A stretch of DNA of 27,585 bases. Source: a virus. Below are positions 8,227-18,400 of the stretch, one piece after another. How positions within the stretch are numbered: position 1 is the stretch's first letter; the number at the start of each line of letters is the position of its first letter. The position numbers were made by a program, and so were the translations under genes. The notes beneath the pieces were generated by a model, which searched no databases, had not been told where the DNA came from, and was given only the letters and a program-made list of their open reading frames with translations. The stretch spans positions 1 through 27,585 of the IMG/VR virus record IMGVR_UViG_3300006735_000179; one strand, 5' to 3'.

Positions 8227-8253
8227 GGGGTTGCATTTTGCGACCCCTTTTTT
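8227..8253 (+). terminator. Intrinsic terminator hairpin after the 472-residue virion gene
   Basis: GGGGTTGC (8227-8234) pairs with GCGACCCC (8240-8247), with one G-T wobble and an ATTTT loop. Six T bases follow (8248-8253). This is a standard Rho-independent terminator form. It lies 41 bases after the stop at 8185 and ends 8 bases before the ATG at 8262. Confidence 0.8.
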
Positions 8254-8261
8254 ATTGGTCT

Positions 8262-11200
8262 ATGTTCTATACCTACGAGTCAGGAGGAAGAGTCTCAAGA
8301 CCTGTATTTGACTACAGGACTGAGGTTTTGTCTGGCTCGTTTGCTGCTAGAGGTTTAGAAAGCTTTAAATTTAATCAAGGTCCAGCAGTACCACTCAGTG
8401 ATATTGGTGGTACTCTTGCACAATATGCAAGTCGTAGTATATACAATACTGAAAGTTATAGATCAGGACTAGGAATATTAAATGGTGCTCAAACATCTGC
8501 TCAAGATGTACCTGATGGATATGTACCACATCAAGGAGGACCAACATATGCATGGACAACCAACGAACTTGGTGGTAATTTAGATCCTCAAAGTAATCGT
8601 GTACTAGCACCAGCACCAAGTAGGTTCTTGGTATTCAATAATGCTGAAGAGAGTAAATCATATAGTTATCATCCTGCAATTCTTGATCTATACACTGAAG
8701 TTGACTTCGGATCAATAACGCAGAATGCTACAACAACAAGTAATAATGGTCTAGTTGCAGACCTTAATGCAACACAAGTTGAATATGGACGTATCATCCA
8801 TGTTACAGATCTAGAATCCTTTGGATTCAGTAAGACACTTAATGCTGCTTCATGGAAAGCAACTAGTGCATGGGTTGGTAGTGGTAGTCTCATATCATTT
8901 GGTAGACAGACATCTCCTGCTGTATACGGTATCATTATTGATGGTAAGGTCAAAGGTCTATCTGGTACTGCGGATGTTGACTATTCTCCTGCCTCCTACG
9001 GCAGGGGAATTCTTCCGCTACAAGGAACTTCACTCATTGGAATTGGTGCTGCACTTATTGGTAGTGGAAGTCTTAAGAAGTTTACTGGTACATCAGAGTC
9101 ATTCACAATTAATCCAGATGAGAAGCAAATGCTCTTCTCATTCTTTGGAGATGCTATACAGAAGAATAGTGAATCGTACTTTGGTAGTGGATCCCTCAAG
9201 AATTTCTCTAATGCTATAGACAAGCAAGTCTTTGCATGGAACGGATCTGGTACTATTAGCATAGTAAGTAGGAAACCATTCCTATACACCTTGGATGAAA
9301 TTGCTGATTGGATATTAGGAGATATCAGCAACAAACCACTAGGTAGTATTAAGTATGAACTCTCTGACGAGAAGCATACTGAGAGTTATAACGAATCTGC
9401 AATTGTTCCTTGGTCTGCACGTGACTATGGATCTCTTTCTGTATGTAATACAGAAGAAACTATATCTGGAGATGTATCTGGTAATGCAACTGGATGTATT
9501 GTTAAAGTTGATACAACAGCGAGAGTTGTATCTGGACAAACATATCAAGTAGCAGCTTCACTTAATGCTCCTACCGATACAGTTGATTGGGGTGATATTA
9601 CAACTATTGCTTCCCTTCAACAGGATTGGGGTTACATTTATGATAGTAGTAACCTTATGCCTCAGGGTGGTATTAAGGTTGATCCTACTGTTGGAGCTGC
9701 TGATAAGTTCTTACCTAGTTGGACTAGTCGTGGTTATATTAGTAAGATCACTGGTGTTGCTCAAGTACCACTTGATGTTGGTGTACGTGGTACTGGTGGA
9801 TTTAGATTCCTTGGAGCATCCAAAACTAACTTCAGTCTACTACAACCTGCTGATGGATTATTCACAATTCTTAGTGGCAGTAAGGCTAACTTTGGAGTTG
9901 GAATACTTGGTGATGGATCATTCTCCACGTTCTCTGGTTCTGCTGATTCAATATCCTTCAATCCTGAAGAGAAGCAATTACTCTTCTCCTTTGTTGGATC
10001 TCGTGGAAGTGAGAAACATACAGAAGTATATGTTGGTTCTGGAAGACTTAGAAACTTCGCTACACTTGAAGCAGAGAAAGGAACATTTGATTATGAAGGA
10101 TCTGGTGGTCTAAGATTACGTTCTGTCAAACCAAAACTAACAGAGCTTTCAGAAGAGAAACATACAGAATCATATAATGTCAGTGCATTTGTACCGTCAG
10201 TAGATCTTGATTATGGTCTAATCATTGATCCTACATTAGCACAGATAACAACTCTCAATACTCAGACAATTTCTTCTGATACTACTTGCCCAAGTGGTGC
10301 TGCTAGAGTTGTTCTTAATGATATTGTTACTCTTGATGCAAACTATAGTGTTCCTGCACAATATTCAACTCCAAGTAATACTTTAGATTACGGACTTGTT
10401 TCTGATATCCATAGTCCTGATGATGATTATGGTTGGATACTTGGAACCCATGCTCATGGCATACCTTATGGTATGTTTGATATTACTGGAAATGCTGGTA
10501 CTCCAAGAGTTCGTACACATGTATCTGAAGGTGGTCTGTTCAAGGTTACTGGTAAGGCATTACTTCCACTATTTGCTAGTGTATTTGGTACTGGACTATT
10601 CAAACCTCAAGGTGCATCTAAGACTAACTTCAGTCTACTTGCTATTGGTGATGGACACATCAATGGAATGTCTGGTGATGCAGCATATAACTTCAAGGTT
10701 GAGCACAGAGGTGATGGATCATTCTCTACATTCTCTGGTTCTGCTGAATCTGTTAGCTTCAATCCTGAAGAGAAGCAATTACTCTTCTCCTTTACTAGTG
10801 GATACAGTAGTCTTAAATTTACTCATGGAACATTTGATGGTGATGGAGTACTTTACAACTTCGCTGGTGGTGATGAGAGAGCAGCATTTGATTGGGTAGG
10901 TACTGGTGGTATTGAACTTAAGTCTGCTAAACCAGACACATTAACACTAAGAGATCTTGCAGATTATGGTTTAGGTACTGCTCATCCTTATGATCTATAC
11001 TTTGATCCTGATTACGATCAACTTGGAACTGTACTTCTTAAGAATCTTGGTGATGAGATATCAGAAGAGATATTTGCTAAGGCTTACAACCTTACATCTG
11101 AGATTCCATTCCAAGATCTTGATTATGGATTAATCATTGATCCTTCAACATACACATGTGTTGATACTAATGGAGATGTTCTTGCCAGCACCACTGCTCC

Positions 11201-14200
11201 AAGTGGTTGTATCAAGGTATCTACTGAACTTGCTATTTCTACAGGTGCTACTTATGCAGTACCACCTCAGACAACACAACCAACATTCTCTGAAGATTAC
11301 GGACTTATCAGCAATAGTGCTGATGAACCTCGTGATTATGACTGGATTCTTGGTACTATTGCAATGGGTATGCGTTATACCCTTGTTGATATTGTTGGTT
11401 CTGCTGCATCTAAATTCCAACCTAACTGGGTTGGTCGTGGTGGAGTTAAAGTACTTGGTGCTTCTGATACACCTCGTGCTAGAGATTACAATGCTTCAGG
11501 AACACTATTTGCAATTGATGGTTCTGCTAACGTCTTTAGTAAGGCTGAAGTTGGAGAAGGTCTATTCAAGATTGACGGTGATCCTGCAATCGCATTCAGT
11601 CCTCGTGTTATTGGTACTGGTACATTTAAGAAATTCTCTGGTGCTGCTGAGTCTCTTACCTTTAATCCAGATGAGAAGCAAATGCTCTTCTCGTTCACTG
11701 GAACTGCTGGTGACCCAGTTATTTCTTATGGTGTACTTGGAACAGGATCAATTAAAGGTCTTAGTGGATCAATCTTTACAGAGACAGATTCTTACGTTGG
11801 TTCTGGTACTATCACCTTACGTTCTGTTAAACCAGAACTTACTGAACCTTCAGAAGAGAAGCATACAGAAGTATACGATATTAATGTATGTTACGACCTT
11901 CCAGAAATTGATAATGGATTCATTATTGATGCATCACTTGCAACATGTACATTAGTAAGTGGATCTATAAGTCAGAATACCACTGCAACTACTGGTTGTT
12001 CAACTGTTGATCTTGGACAGACATTATCTATTGATGATGGAGTCACATACACAGTACCAATTCAGGTTACATCACCATCACTTACTGAACAGTACGGATT
12101 TATTGTTGATCCTGAAGATGAACTTCGTGATTATGGTTGGATTCTTGGAACTCTATCCAAGGTATGTCCATTCGGATCTATCAGTACTCTTCGTGGTACA
12201 TCTGGTCCTGCCATCAGAACATTCCGTGAAATCTTTACTGGTGAAACTGAGGTACGGCCTTACAGTATGGTTCTTAGTGGTGAAGCAGATATTGTTGTAC
12301 CACCTCAATGGGATTCACCTGCTGAACCTCCAGTCAAAGTATACGGTGCTGGTAAACCTAACTTTAGTCTTCGTACCTTTGGTAGTGGTAGATTATATGG
12401 AATGGGTGGAGCTGCTGAGACAGTTGGATACTCACCAGATACTAGTCAACTTCTATTCAAGTTTGTTCCTGGTCCGTTTGATAGATGGACAACATACGAT
12501 TGGCAACCTTCTTGGGTATCCAGAGGTGGAGTTACTATTCCAACTGGAGAAGCCAAGACTCATTATGTACCAAATGTTGTTGGTACTGGATTCTTACCAG
12601 TTCTTGCTGGAGCAGCAGAATCTATTACCTTCAATCCAGAAGAACGGCAAATGCTGTTCTCCTTTGTTGGAACAAGGATCAGCGAGAAACATACAGAAAC
12701 CTTTACTGGTTCTGGAGATATCAAAGTATATCCAGAAGCAGCAGACTTCAGATTTATTCCGAAGTATCCAGGTTCTGGACATATTCTCACCAGTGGTATT
12801 GCCAAGACTCATTATGTACCAAACGTTATTGGTACTGGTCTATTCAAGAAATTCTCTGGAGCTGCCGAGTCTATTACCTTCAATCCAGAAGAGAAGCAAA
12901 TGCTCTTCTCCTTTGTTGGAACAAGAGAAGCAGAGAAAGTATCTGTTACAGAAACAGGATTTGGTACTTTACATCTTACTGGAGAATCCACTCAGTTACT
13001 TACATTTGCCGAGCAACCATTTGGTACAATACCTGTATCTGGAGAAGCCAAGACTCATTATGTACCAAACGTTATTGGTACTGGTTCACTCAGAAAGATT
13101 GGTGGTTCTGCCGAGTCTATTACCTTCAATCCAGACGAGAAGCAAATGCTATTCTCCTTTATGGGAGAAGGAAGAGACAGCAAATCTGTTGTTGCAGGTG
13201 GATCTGGTACTCTCTTTGGATTCAGTGGTGCATCTGTTGTTACAGCATCTGCCTACGAAACTCAAGGTCTGTACAGAGTCAGTGGCGAAGTACATATTGT
13301 ATTCTCTCTTACACACTTTGGTTCTGGTACATTCAGGAAATTTGGTGGATCAGCAGAGTCTATTACTGTCAACCCAGACGAGAGACAACTTCTATTCTCC
13401 TTCGCAGGTGAAGGTAGTGAATCTCTTGGTGTTGCTGAGACCAAACATATTGAAGTTGATATCAGTGGAAAGGCAGATCCAGTTCTCAGGACTCATGCAT
13501 TCCAAGGATTTGGAACAATTTCTGTTACTGGAGAAGCCAAGACTCATTATGTACCAAACGTTATTGGTACTGGTCTATTCAAGAAATTCTCTGGTGCAGC
13601 AGAATCTCTTACTGTCAATCCAGAAGAGAAGCAAATGCTCTTCTCGTTTACTGGAGAGAAAGAAGAAAGCATACTTGTCAGAGAAATCAGCAAAGGTGGA
13701 ACTCTTACATTCTCTGGTACATCTGGAGATCCACTACTTACATTTGCAGAGCAACCATTCGTTCAAACCAAGATCAGTGGAAAGGTTGCTTTCACTGTTC
13801 ATCGCAGTATATTTGGTACTGGTTCACTATTTGGATTTGGTGGTGCAGCAGAATCTATTGCGATTGTACCAGAACCAAGTACGATTCTATTCCAAACATC
13901 TGGAGAATCAGAGCTCAGACTTACACGTTCTTATATTGGTTCTGGTACTCTCAGAAAAATCAGTGGTGCTGCGGAATCTATCACAGTCAATCCAGACGAG
14001 AGGCAGATGCTATTCTCGTTCACTGGAGAAGGTGCAGATTCCAGAACAGCGAGAGAGATTGGAACAGGAACTCTTACTACAACTGGAGAAGCAGGAGTTC
14101 TTCTCAGGTTTGCACACACTGGAGAAGGTACAATATCTCTCAGTGGAGATGCTCATACAACCAGAGCAAGAGACTTCGTTGGATTTGGAAACATTCCAGT

Positions 14201-14582
14201 TCTTACAGGTGCAGCAGAATCTATCAGCTTCAACCCAGACGAAAAAGATCTTCTATTCTCTTTCTTTGGATCAAGGATTTCCGAGAAGTCAACATTCAGA
14301 GAACTCAGTCAGGGTGGCACTCTTACAGTCGGAAGTACATCAGGAGATCCACTACTTACATTCGCAGAGCAGCCATACGTTGAGATTGACATCACTGGAG
14401 ATAGTTATGATGTTCGTACACGTGCATATCAAGGTTCTGGAAGAATATCAAATGTCAATAACCTTGATGAGGCATTTGCTATTGCTCCATACATCGGTAG
14501 CGGTAGTGCAACAATTACTGGTAAGGCACTAGTACAAGTACAACTATTCCAGCCACCACACGTACAAGTCTGGATTATTTGA
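8262..14582 (+). CDS. Giant repeat fibre or adhesin-like virion protein, 2106 residues
   Basis: One open frame contains 13 copies of a motif close to NPEEKQMLFSF, usually preceded by GTGxFKKFSGAAESITF. The first half (~8262-12200) also holds four copies of a module reading EEKHTESYN, DYGLIID, VPxQ and DYGWILG. The second half is almost entirely 81-83-residue repeats. It ends GSGSATITGKALVQVQLFQ, then a short Pro/His tail. It is too regular to be an enzyme, and no catalytic motif was seen, so a long fibre or surface protein is inferred. The frame stays open up to a TTG at 8238, but that lies inside the terminator hairpin. ATG 8262 is preferred, although it lacks a clear Shine-Dalgarno sequence. 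Overlapping long open frames in other registers reflect the repeated low-stop sequence. Confidence 0.85.
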   Translation: MFYTYESGGRVSRPVFDYRTEVLSGSFAARGLESFKFNQGPAVPLSDIGGTLAQYASRSIYNTESYRSGLGILNGAQTSAQDVPDGYVPHQGGPTYAWTTNELGGNLDPQSNRVLAPAPSRFLVFNNAEESKSYSYHPAILDLYTEVDFGSITQNATTTSNNGLVADLNATQVEYGRIIHVTDLESFGFSKTLNAASWKATSAWVGSGSLISFGRQTSPAVYGIIIDGKVKGLSGTADVDYSPASYGRGILPLQGTSLIGIGAALIGSGSLKKFTGTSESFTINPDEKQMLFSFFGDAIQKNSESYFGSGSLKNFSNAIDKQVFAWNGSGTISIVSRKPFLYTLDEIADWILGDISNKPLGSIKYELSDEKHTESYNESAIVPWSARDYGSLSVCNTEETISGDVSGNATGCIVKVDTTARVVSGQTYQVAASLNAPTDTVDWGDITTIASLQQDWGYIYDSSNLMPQGGIKVDPTVGAADKFLPSWTSRGYISKITGVAQVPLDVGVRGTGGFRFLGASKTNFSLLQPADGLFTILSGSKANFGVGILGDGSFSTFSGSADSISFNPEEKQLLFSFVGSRGSEKHTEVYVGSGRLRNFATLEAEKGTFDYEGSGGLRLRSVKPKLTELSEEKHTESYNVSAFVPSVDLDYGLIIDPTLAQITTLNTQTISSDTTCPSGAARVVLNDIVTLDANYSVPAQYSTPSNTLDYGLVSDIHSPDDDYGWILGTHAHGIPYGMFDITGNAGTPRVRTHVSEGGLFKVTGKALLPLFASVFGTGLFKPQGASKTNFSLLAIGDGHINGMSGDAAYNFKVEHRGDGSFSTFSGSAESVSFNPEEKQLLFSFTSGYSSLKFTHGTFDGDGVLYNFAGGDERAAFDWVGTGGIELKSAKPDTLTLRDLADYGLGTAHPYDLYFDPDYDQLGTVLLKNLGDEISEEIFAKAYNLTSEIPFQDLDYGLIIDPSTYTCVDTNGDVLASTTAPSGCIKVSTELAISTGATYAVPPQTTQPTFSEDYGLISNSADEPRDYDWILGTIAMGMRYTLVDIVGSAASKFQPNWVGRGGVKVLGASDTPRARDYNASGTLFAIDGSANVFSKAEVGEGLFKIDGDPAIAFSPRVIGTGTFKKFSGAAESLTFNPDEKQMLFSFTGTAGDPVISYGVLGTGSIKGLSGSIFTETDSYVGSGTITLRSVKPELTEPSEEKHTEVYDINVCYDLPEIDNGFIIDASLATCTLVSGSISQNTTATTGCSTVDLGQTLSIDDGVTYTVPIQVTSPSLTEQYGFIVDPEDELRDYGWILGTLSKVCPFGSISTLRGTSGPAIRTFREIFTGETEVRPYSMVLSGEADIVVPPQWDSPAEPPVKVYGAGKPNFSLRTFGSGRLYGMGGAAETVGYSPDTSQLLFKFVPGPFDRWTTYDWQPSWVSRGGVTIPTGEAKTHYVPNVVGTGFLPVLAGAAESITFNPEERQMLFSFVGTRISEKHTETFTGSGDIKVYPEAADFRFIPKYPGSGHILTSGIAKTHYVPNVIGTGLFKKFSGAAESITFNPEEKQMLFSFVGTREAEKVSVTETGFGTLHLTGESTQLLTFAEQPFGTIPVSGEAKTHYVPNVIGTGSLRKIGGSAESITFNPDEKQMLFSFMGEGRDSKSVVAGGSGTLFGFSGASVVTASAYETQGLYRVSGEVHIVFSLTHFGSGTFRKFGGSAESITVNPDERQLLFSFAGEGSESLGVAETKHIEVDISGKADPVLRTHAFQGFGTISVTGEAKTHYVPNVIGTGLFKKFSGAAESLTVNPEEKQMLFSFTGEKEESILVREISKGGTLTFSGTSGDPLLTFAEQPFVQTKISGKVAFTVHRSIFGTGSLFGFGGAAESIAIVPEPSTILFQTSGESELRLTRSYIGSGTLRKISGAAESITVNPDERQMLFSFTGEGADSRTAREIGTGTLTTTGEAGVLLRFAHTGEGTISLSGDAHTTRARDFVGFGNIPVLTGAAESISFNPDEKDLLFSFFGSRISEKSTFRELSQGGTLTVGSTSGDPLLTFAEQPYVEIDITGDSYDVRTRAYQGSGRISNVNNLDEAFAIAPYIGSGSATITGKALVQVQLFQPPHVQVWII
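9364..12180 (+). repeat. Four long-period modules in the giant fibre gene
   Basis: Four copies of an acidic, Tyr-containing module lie at ~9364-9690, ~10150-10480, ~11065-11400 and ~11850-12180. Each runs from EEKHTESYN (or a degenerate form) through D-[Y/N]-G-[L/F]-I-I-D and a Cys-containing Thr/Ser stretch to VPxQ and DYGWILG. The first copy is the most diverged (it has DWGYIY for DYGWILG). Each copy is separated by GxGxF-SGxAES-NPEEKQ-LFSF sequence, giving a long period of about 770-900 bases. Confidence 0.75.
12540..14270 (+). repeat. Short-period (~246 base) tandem repeats in the giant fibre gene
   Basis: The first codon of the NPxE motif falls at 12633, 12882, 13128, 13371, 13617, 13866 (degenerate), 13989 and 14232. 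The steps are 249, 246, 243, 246, 249, 123 and 243 bases. The 123-base step is half a unit, so each ~82-residue unit is two ~41-residue halves. The DNA of the segment encoding AKTHYVPNV is almost identical in four copies, near 12550, 12800, 13050 and 13540. Confidence 0.85.
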
Positions 14583-14584
14583 TG

Positions 14585-14592
14585 TATAAATA
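14585..14592 (+). promoter_or_regulatory. T4-type late promoter box TATAAATA
   Basis: A perfect TATAAATA lies 3 bases after the stop of the giant fibre gene and 30 bases before the ATG at 14622. It probably drives the 14622-20212 genes, which run on with overlap or short spacing. Confidence 0.75.
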
Positions 14593-14621
14593 TACTTGAG
14601 AAAGAAAGTGTGTGAACATAA

Positions 14622-15089
14622 ATGACCACTCAGGTACAATTTAGAAAAGGTACTACAGCTGAACACGCTCTATTTACTGGTGCAGTAGCAGAAATTACAG
14701 TTGACACTGATAAAAAAACTGCTGTTATACATGATGGGAGTGATGTTGGAGGATTTGAACTTCAACGAGCTAGGTGGGAAGTGATTGACGCATCGGGAAA
14801 TGTATCATGTGGTGTAAAATACCTCGTTGATACTAGCTCTTCAGCTTTAACTTTGAACATGCCATTTGAGTCTTCGGGCATAGTCCCTCATGTAGGCGAT
14901 ATGGTTGAAATGACTGACTTTAAAGCGTCATGGGCTATAAATAATGTTACCCTAACAACAGTTGGGAACGGTAATAATCAATTATTTTTAAATAAATTTG
15001 GAAATACTGATGATACTTTCGTTCTTGATGTTGCTGGACTATATGTTCAGTTTGTTTGGGACGGAACTTACTGGAGGATCTTAGCATGA
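14622..15089 (+). CDS. Fibre-type protein with Mtd-like N-terminal domain
   Basis: The product has 155 residues. It begins QVQFRKGTTAEHALFTGAVAE followed by ITVDTDKKTAVIHDGS and GGFEL. This is the short beta motif at the N-terminus of the Bordetella phage major tropism determinant and of many phage fibres, where it binds the fibre to the virion and trimerises. The rest (residues ~50-155) is beta-rich and ends in VQFVWDGTYWRILA, a form common in small capsid- or tail-surface proteins. It has a late promoter 30 bases upstream and overlaps the next gene by 4 bases. No reverse transcriptase or variable-repeat pair was found, so there is no sign of a diversity-generating system. Confidence 0.75.
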   Translation: MTTQVQFRKGTTAEHALFTGAVAEITVDTDKKTAVIHDGSDVGGFELQRARWEVIDASGNVSCGVKYLVDTSSSALTLNMPFESSGIVPHVGDMVEMTDFKASWAINNVTLTTVGNGNNQLFLNKFGNTDDTFVLDVAGLYVQFVWDGTYWRILA

Positions 15090-15451
15090 GTTTATATCTC
15101 AGTGCAAGTACTGCAACACAAGAACAAAATGTTGCAAATTCAAATGACTTTACCGTACATGCTCTTCGCAGAGACAAGGATGGTATGCTTCATTACACAA
15201 ATGCTAGATCTACAGAAGATGTAGTTTATGATTTTCACCGTACAGATGGTGAAGAGTATCCAGATTTTCTTCAAGGAACAGAATATGTTCTTGCTGATGC
15301 TGGAGATAGAAAGTATTCAAATGATCCTGATGATAAATATCAACAGTTCAGATTTGATTTTAGAAGGTTAACCTATTTCATTGATAGTGAAGGTTACCTA
15401 GTTGCAAGACTAAATAAAGATTATGATCACACAACTAACGGACCTAAGTAG
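15086..15451 (+). CDS. Small conserved structural-type protein
   Basis: The product has 121 residues. ATG 15086 was chosen because it overlaps the upstream stop as ATGA and has GGAGG at 15073-15077 with 8-base spacing. An open frame extends upstream but lacks such a signal. The protein is acidic and Tyr/Asp-rich: RRDKDGMLHYTNARS, DFHRTDGEEYPDF and FDFRRLTYFIDSEGYLVAR. No known motif was recognised. Its position between the Mtd-like protein and the CBM/beta-helix protein suggests a virion component or assembly partner. Confidence 0.7.
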   Translation: MSLYLSASTATQEQNVANSNDFTVHALRRDKDGMLHYTNARSTEDVVYDFHRTDGEEYPDFLQGTEYVLADAGDRKYSNDPDDKYQQFRFDFRRLTYFIDSEGYLVARLNKDYDHTTNGPK

Positions 15452-15463
15452 GAATTATAACAA

Positions 15464-18400
15464 ATGGCAGATTTTAGACTCGGTAGACTAAAGTTTAAGT
15501 GGCAAGGCGATTGGACGGCTTCCACTGCTTATGTCATTGACGATATCGTCAAGTACGGTGCAAACTCATATGTTTGTGTAAAGAACCACACTTCTGCAAA
15601 TGCAGAAACTTCATTCTATACAGTAGATATCAGTGCTCAGTACTGGGATCTTCAAGGAGAAGGTACTGAGAGTAAAGGCGATTGGGGAGCTGCTGTTTGG
15701 TATAAACTTAATGATGTAGTTAAGTTTGGTAATACACAATATCGTTGTACAAGTGGTCATACTTCTGGAGCAACATTTGACACTACAAAATTTATTGTTT
15801 ATGTTGAGGGTCTAAATTTTGAAGATTCTTGGACATCAAACAATCCATATCAGAAAGGAGACATTGTAACATATAGAGGTTACAGCTATATTAGTAAGAC
15901 AACTCATACAAGTGCTACTACTCCTAATAACGATACAACAAATTGGGATGTAGTTACAACTGGTTTTTCTGCTCAAGGTGAATATGCTGCTGCCACAACA
16001 TACGCTCCAGGTGATGTTGTAAGATATGGTGGTAACACTTATGTTAATAAGGTAGGTTCTACTGGTGTTGCTCCTACAACTTCTGCTAATTGGGATCTTA
16101 TTTCAGAAGGATTCAACTGGACAGGTGGATGGGATTCTGCAACTGTATACCAATTAGGTGACGTTGTTAATAGAAACTCAAACTCTTATGTTTGTAAGAA
16201 CTCAGATACTTCTGGTGCTTCTACAGCTCCTGAATTAGATCCAGGCGGAACATATTGGAACTACGTTGCACAGGGTGGTGACACTGCACAGGTTCTACAA
16301 GAGACTGGAGACCTTCTCTATCAGGCAGCAAGTGGTGTTAACAGGATTGCCCTTCCATCTGGTGCAGCAACTGCTAACGCTGCTCAGAGCACTGTTACAG
16401 CGACAGGTGCAGATTATACTCCTTCTACAGGTGTACTTCAAGTTACTGTTGCTTCTCATGGATTCACTACAGGAGACTTTGTTAAGTTTGCTGATGGTTC
16501 AATCACATTTACTTGTGCTAAGGATGGTAACGCTAGTAACCACCCATACCCACGTGCAACTGACCCAGCTAGCAAGAAGTTCCTAGAACTAACTGTTGTT
16601 AATGCAAATACATTTACAGTTAATGTTGGTATTTCTTCTGATACATCTGCACATACATTTGTTTCTGCTGTTACAGACGGAATCACAAGAGTTGGTAACG
16701 TATCTGCTGAAAGAGAAGCAAGTGGTCAAGTACTAACAGTTGGTGGATCACCTCTACTACCTCAGTGGGAAAGAAATAACGTATCAGAAAGTGTCTACTA
16801 TGTCACAAAGGAAGGATCTGATGCTAACCACGGTAAGAGTATTTCTAGAGCATTCGGTACTCTAAGACATGCATGTGATTTCATTAGTGGTTTAACAGGT
16901 TCTCAAAAACCTTCTCCTACAAATCTACTTACAATCTTTGTTAAGTCTGGTGTATATTCAGAAGTTCTACCAATTATTGTTCCCGAACATGTTTCAATTA
17001 TTGGTGACAACTTAAGAACTTCTATCATTAAGCCTGCTCTCGGTGATTCCGACATGCAAGCTTTAGTACTTGCTTCTAATGTTACACACCTAAGATTTGG
17101 TGAGACTATCAGTAACTCTACTGGAACCAAGACCGCTATGGTTCTTGATTCTGACTACCAGAATAACGTCCATCTACTTAACTTAACTGGTGGAGTTTGG
17201 ACTGCTGCTGATAAGTATGTTGATATCGTAGACAACAAGGCTGCTGATGCACGTGATCTACTTATCACAAACAGAGCATTCATTGCTGCTGAAGCTTATC
17301 ATCGCCACGCAGCAAACGAAGGTGCTGTAACTGGTACTGAAGCTACTGTCAAGGAACGTCTTGCTGCATTAGTTGATGCTATTGGTTTCAACGTCAAGCA
17401 TGGTAACAACAATAAAGTATATGATTATACTACTGCTTTGCTTGGTGGTTCTGCTATAACTGGAGACAATACTCAAGATACAGCACTTGCCAACTACATT
17501 GAAACAGTTGGTATTGAAGTCGCTCGTAACGAAGTTGTTTCTGCTTCTGCTGGTAACACTCTTACACAGACAAGAGACCTCACAATTACTTCTGATGGTT
17601 CTAATCCTAAATGTGTCAACGTTGCTTCTGCAATGACAACACTTGTTGGTATAGTTACTTCTGCTATTGCTAATGGTGACCTGTCTGGTACTACCAGTTC
17701 AGAACCATATATTGATATTTCTACTGTAGCAACTCGGATTAACTCTGAGTCTACAATGTGCTTGCTTGGTTCTCATACTACTATCAAGGAGATGGTATTT
17801 GACGGAATGACTGGATTCCAAGCTGGTGCTGATGATAAGGATATGGACACTGCTACCATTAAGGGTGTGTTCTTCAGATTTAATCCTAATTCACCGATTA
17901 CTAAGTCACCATACATTCAGAACTCTACCATCTTTGCTGGAGCAGCAGTTGGTATTCTACTTGATGGTGCTGTACATAACCACTTTAATGATTCGTCAAC
18001 ACCTTCATACAAATCAATGGTGTTTGACTCCTTTACTCAGGTACTAGATGGTGGTGTTGGTATTTACGTTACTAACGCTGCTGCAACTGAGATTGTATCA
18101 TCATTTACATACTACGCTCATATTTCCTACACTGCTACACGTGGTGGTAGAATTCGTGCTGTTACTGGTAACTCATCTTACGGTAAGTATGGTGCAATTG
18201 CTAGAGGATTTGATTCTGCTGAGACAACCATTGATGGTTTCGTCAAAGGTAAGCGTCTTACAATTGATACTAACGTGCCTCTTAGTGGAGCTCTCACTAC
18301 AGGAGAAAATCTTGTTGGTGGAACATCAGGTGCTGTTGGAGAACTAATCAATGACCAAAATGGTTCTGGTTTCTTATACTACTTCCCAGTTAAGGGAACC

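Noticed and set aside
8238-8261. TTG start of the giant fibre gene at 8238
   Set aside because: It lies inside a strong terminator hairpin, so ATG 8262 is preferred. It is kept as an open question in the findings.
11137-11955. Other long out-of-frame open frames on the + strand within 8800-13400
   Set aside because: They have the same composition-driven cause, with Leu/Val-rich products, no start signals and full overlap with the fibre gene.
12500-14280. CRISPR array suggested by regular ~246-base repeats
   Set aside because: The repeats are coding, in frame and far longer than CRISPR repeats, with no spacer-like unique units.
12007-14532. An 841-codon open frame in another register over the giant fibre gene
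   Set aside because: It arises from the repeated, stop-poor fibre sequence. The product is Leu/Ser/Gln-rich without domains, and the fibre frame has regular motifs.
14622-15089. Possible diversity-generating retroelement linked to the Mtd-like N-terminal domain
   Set aside because: There is no reverse transcriptase, no template/variable repeat pair and no variable C-type lectin end. The domain is common in ordinary fibres.
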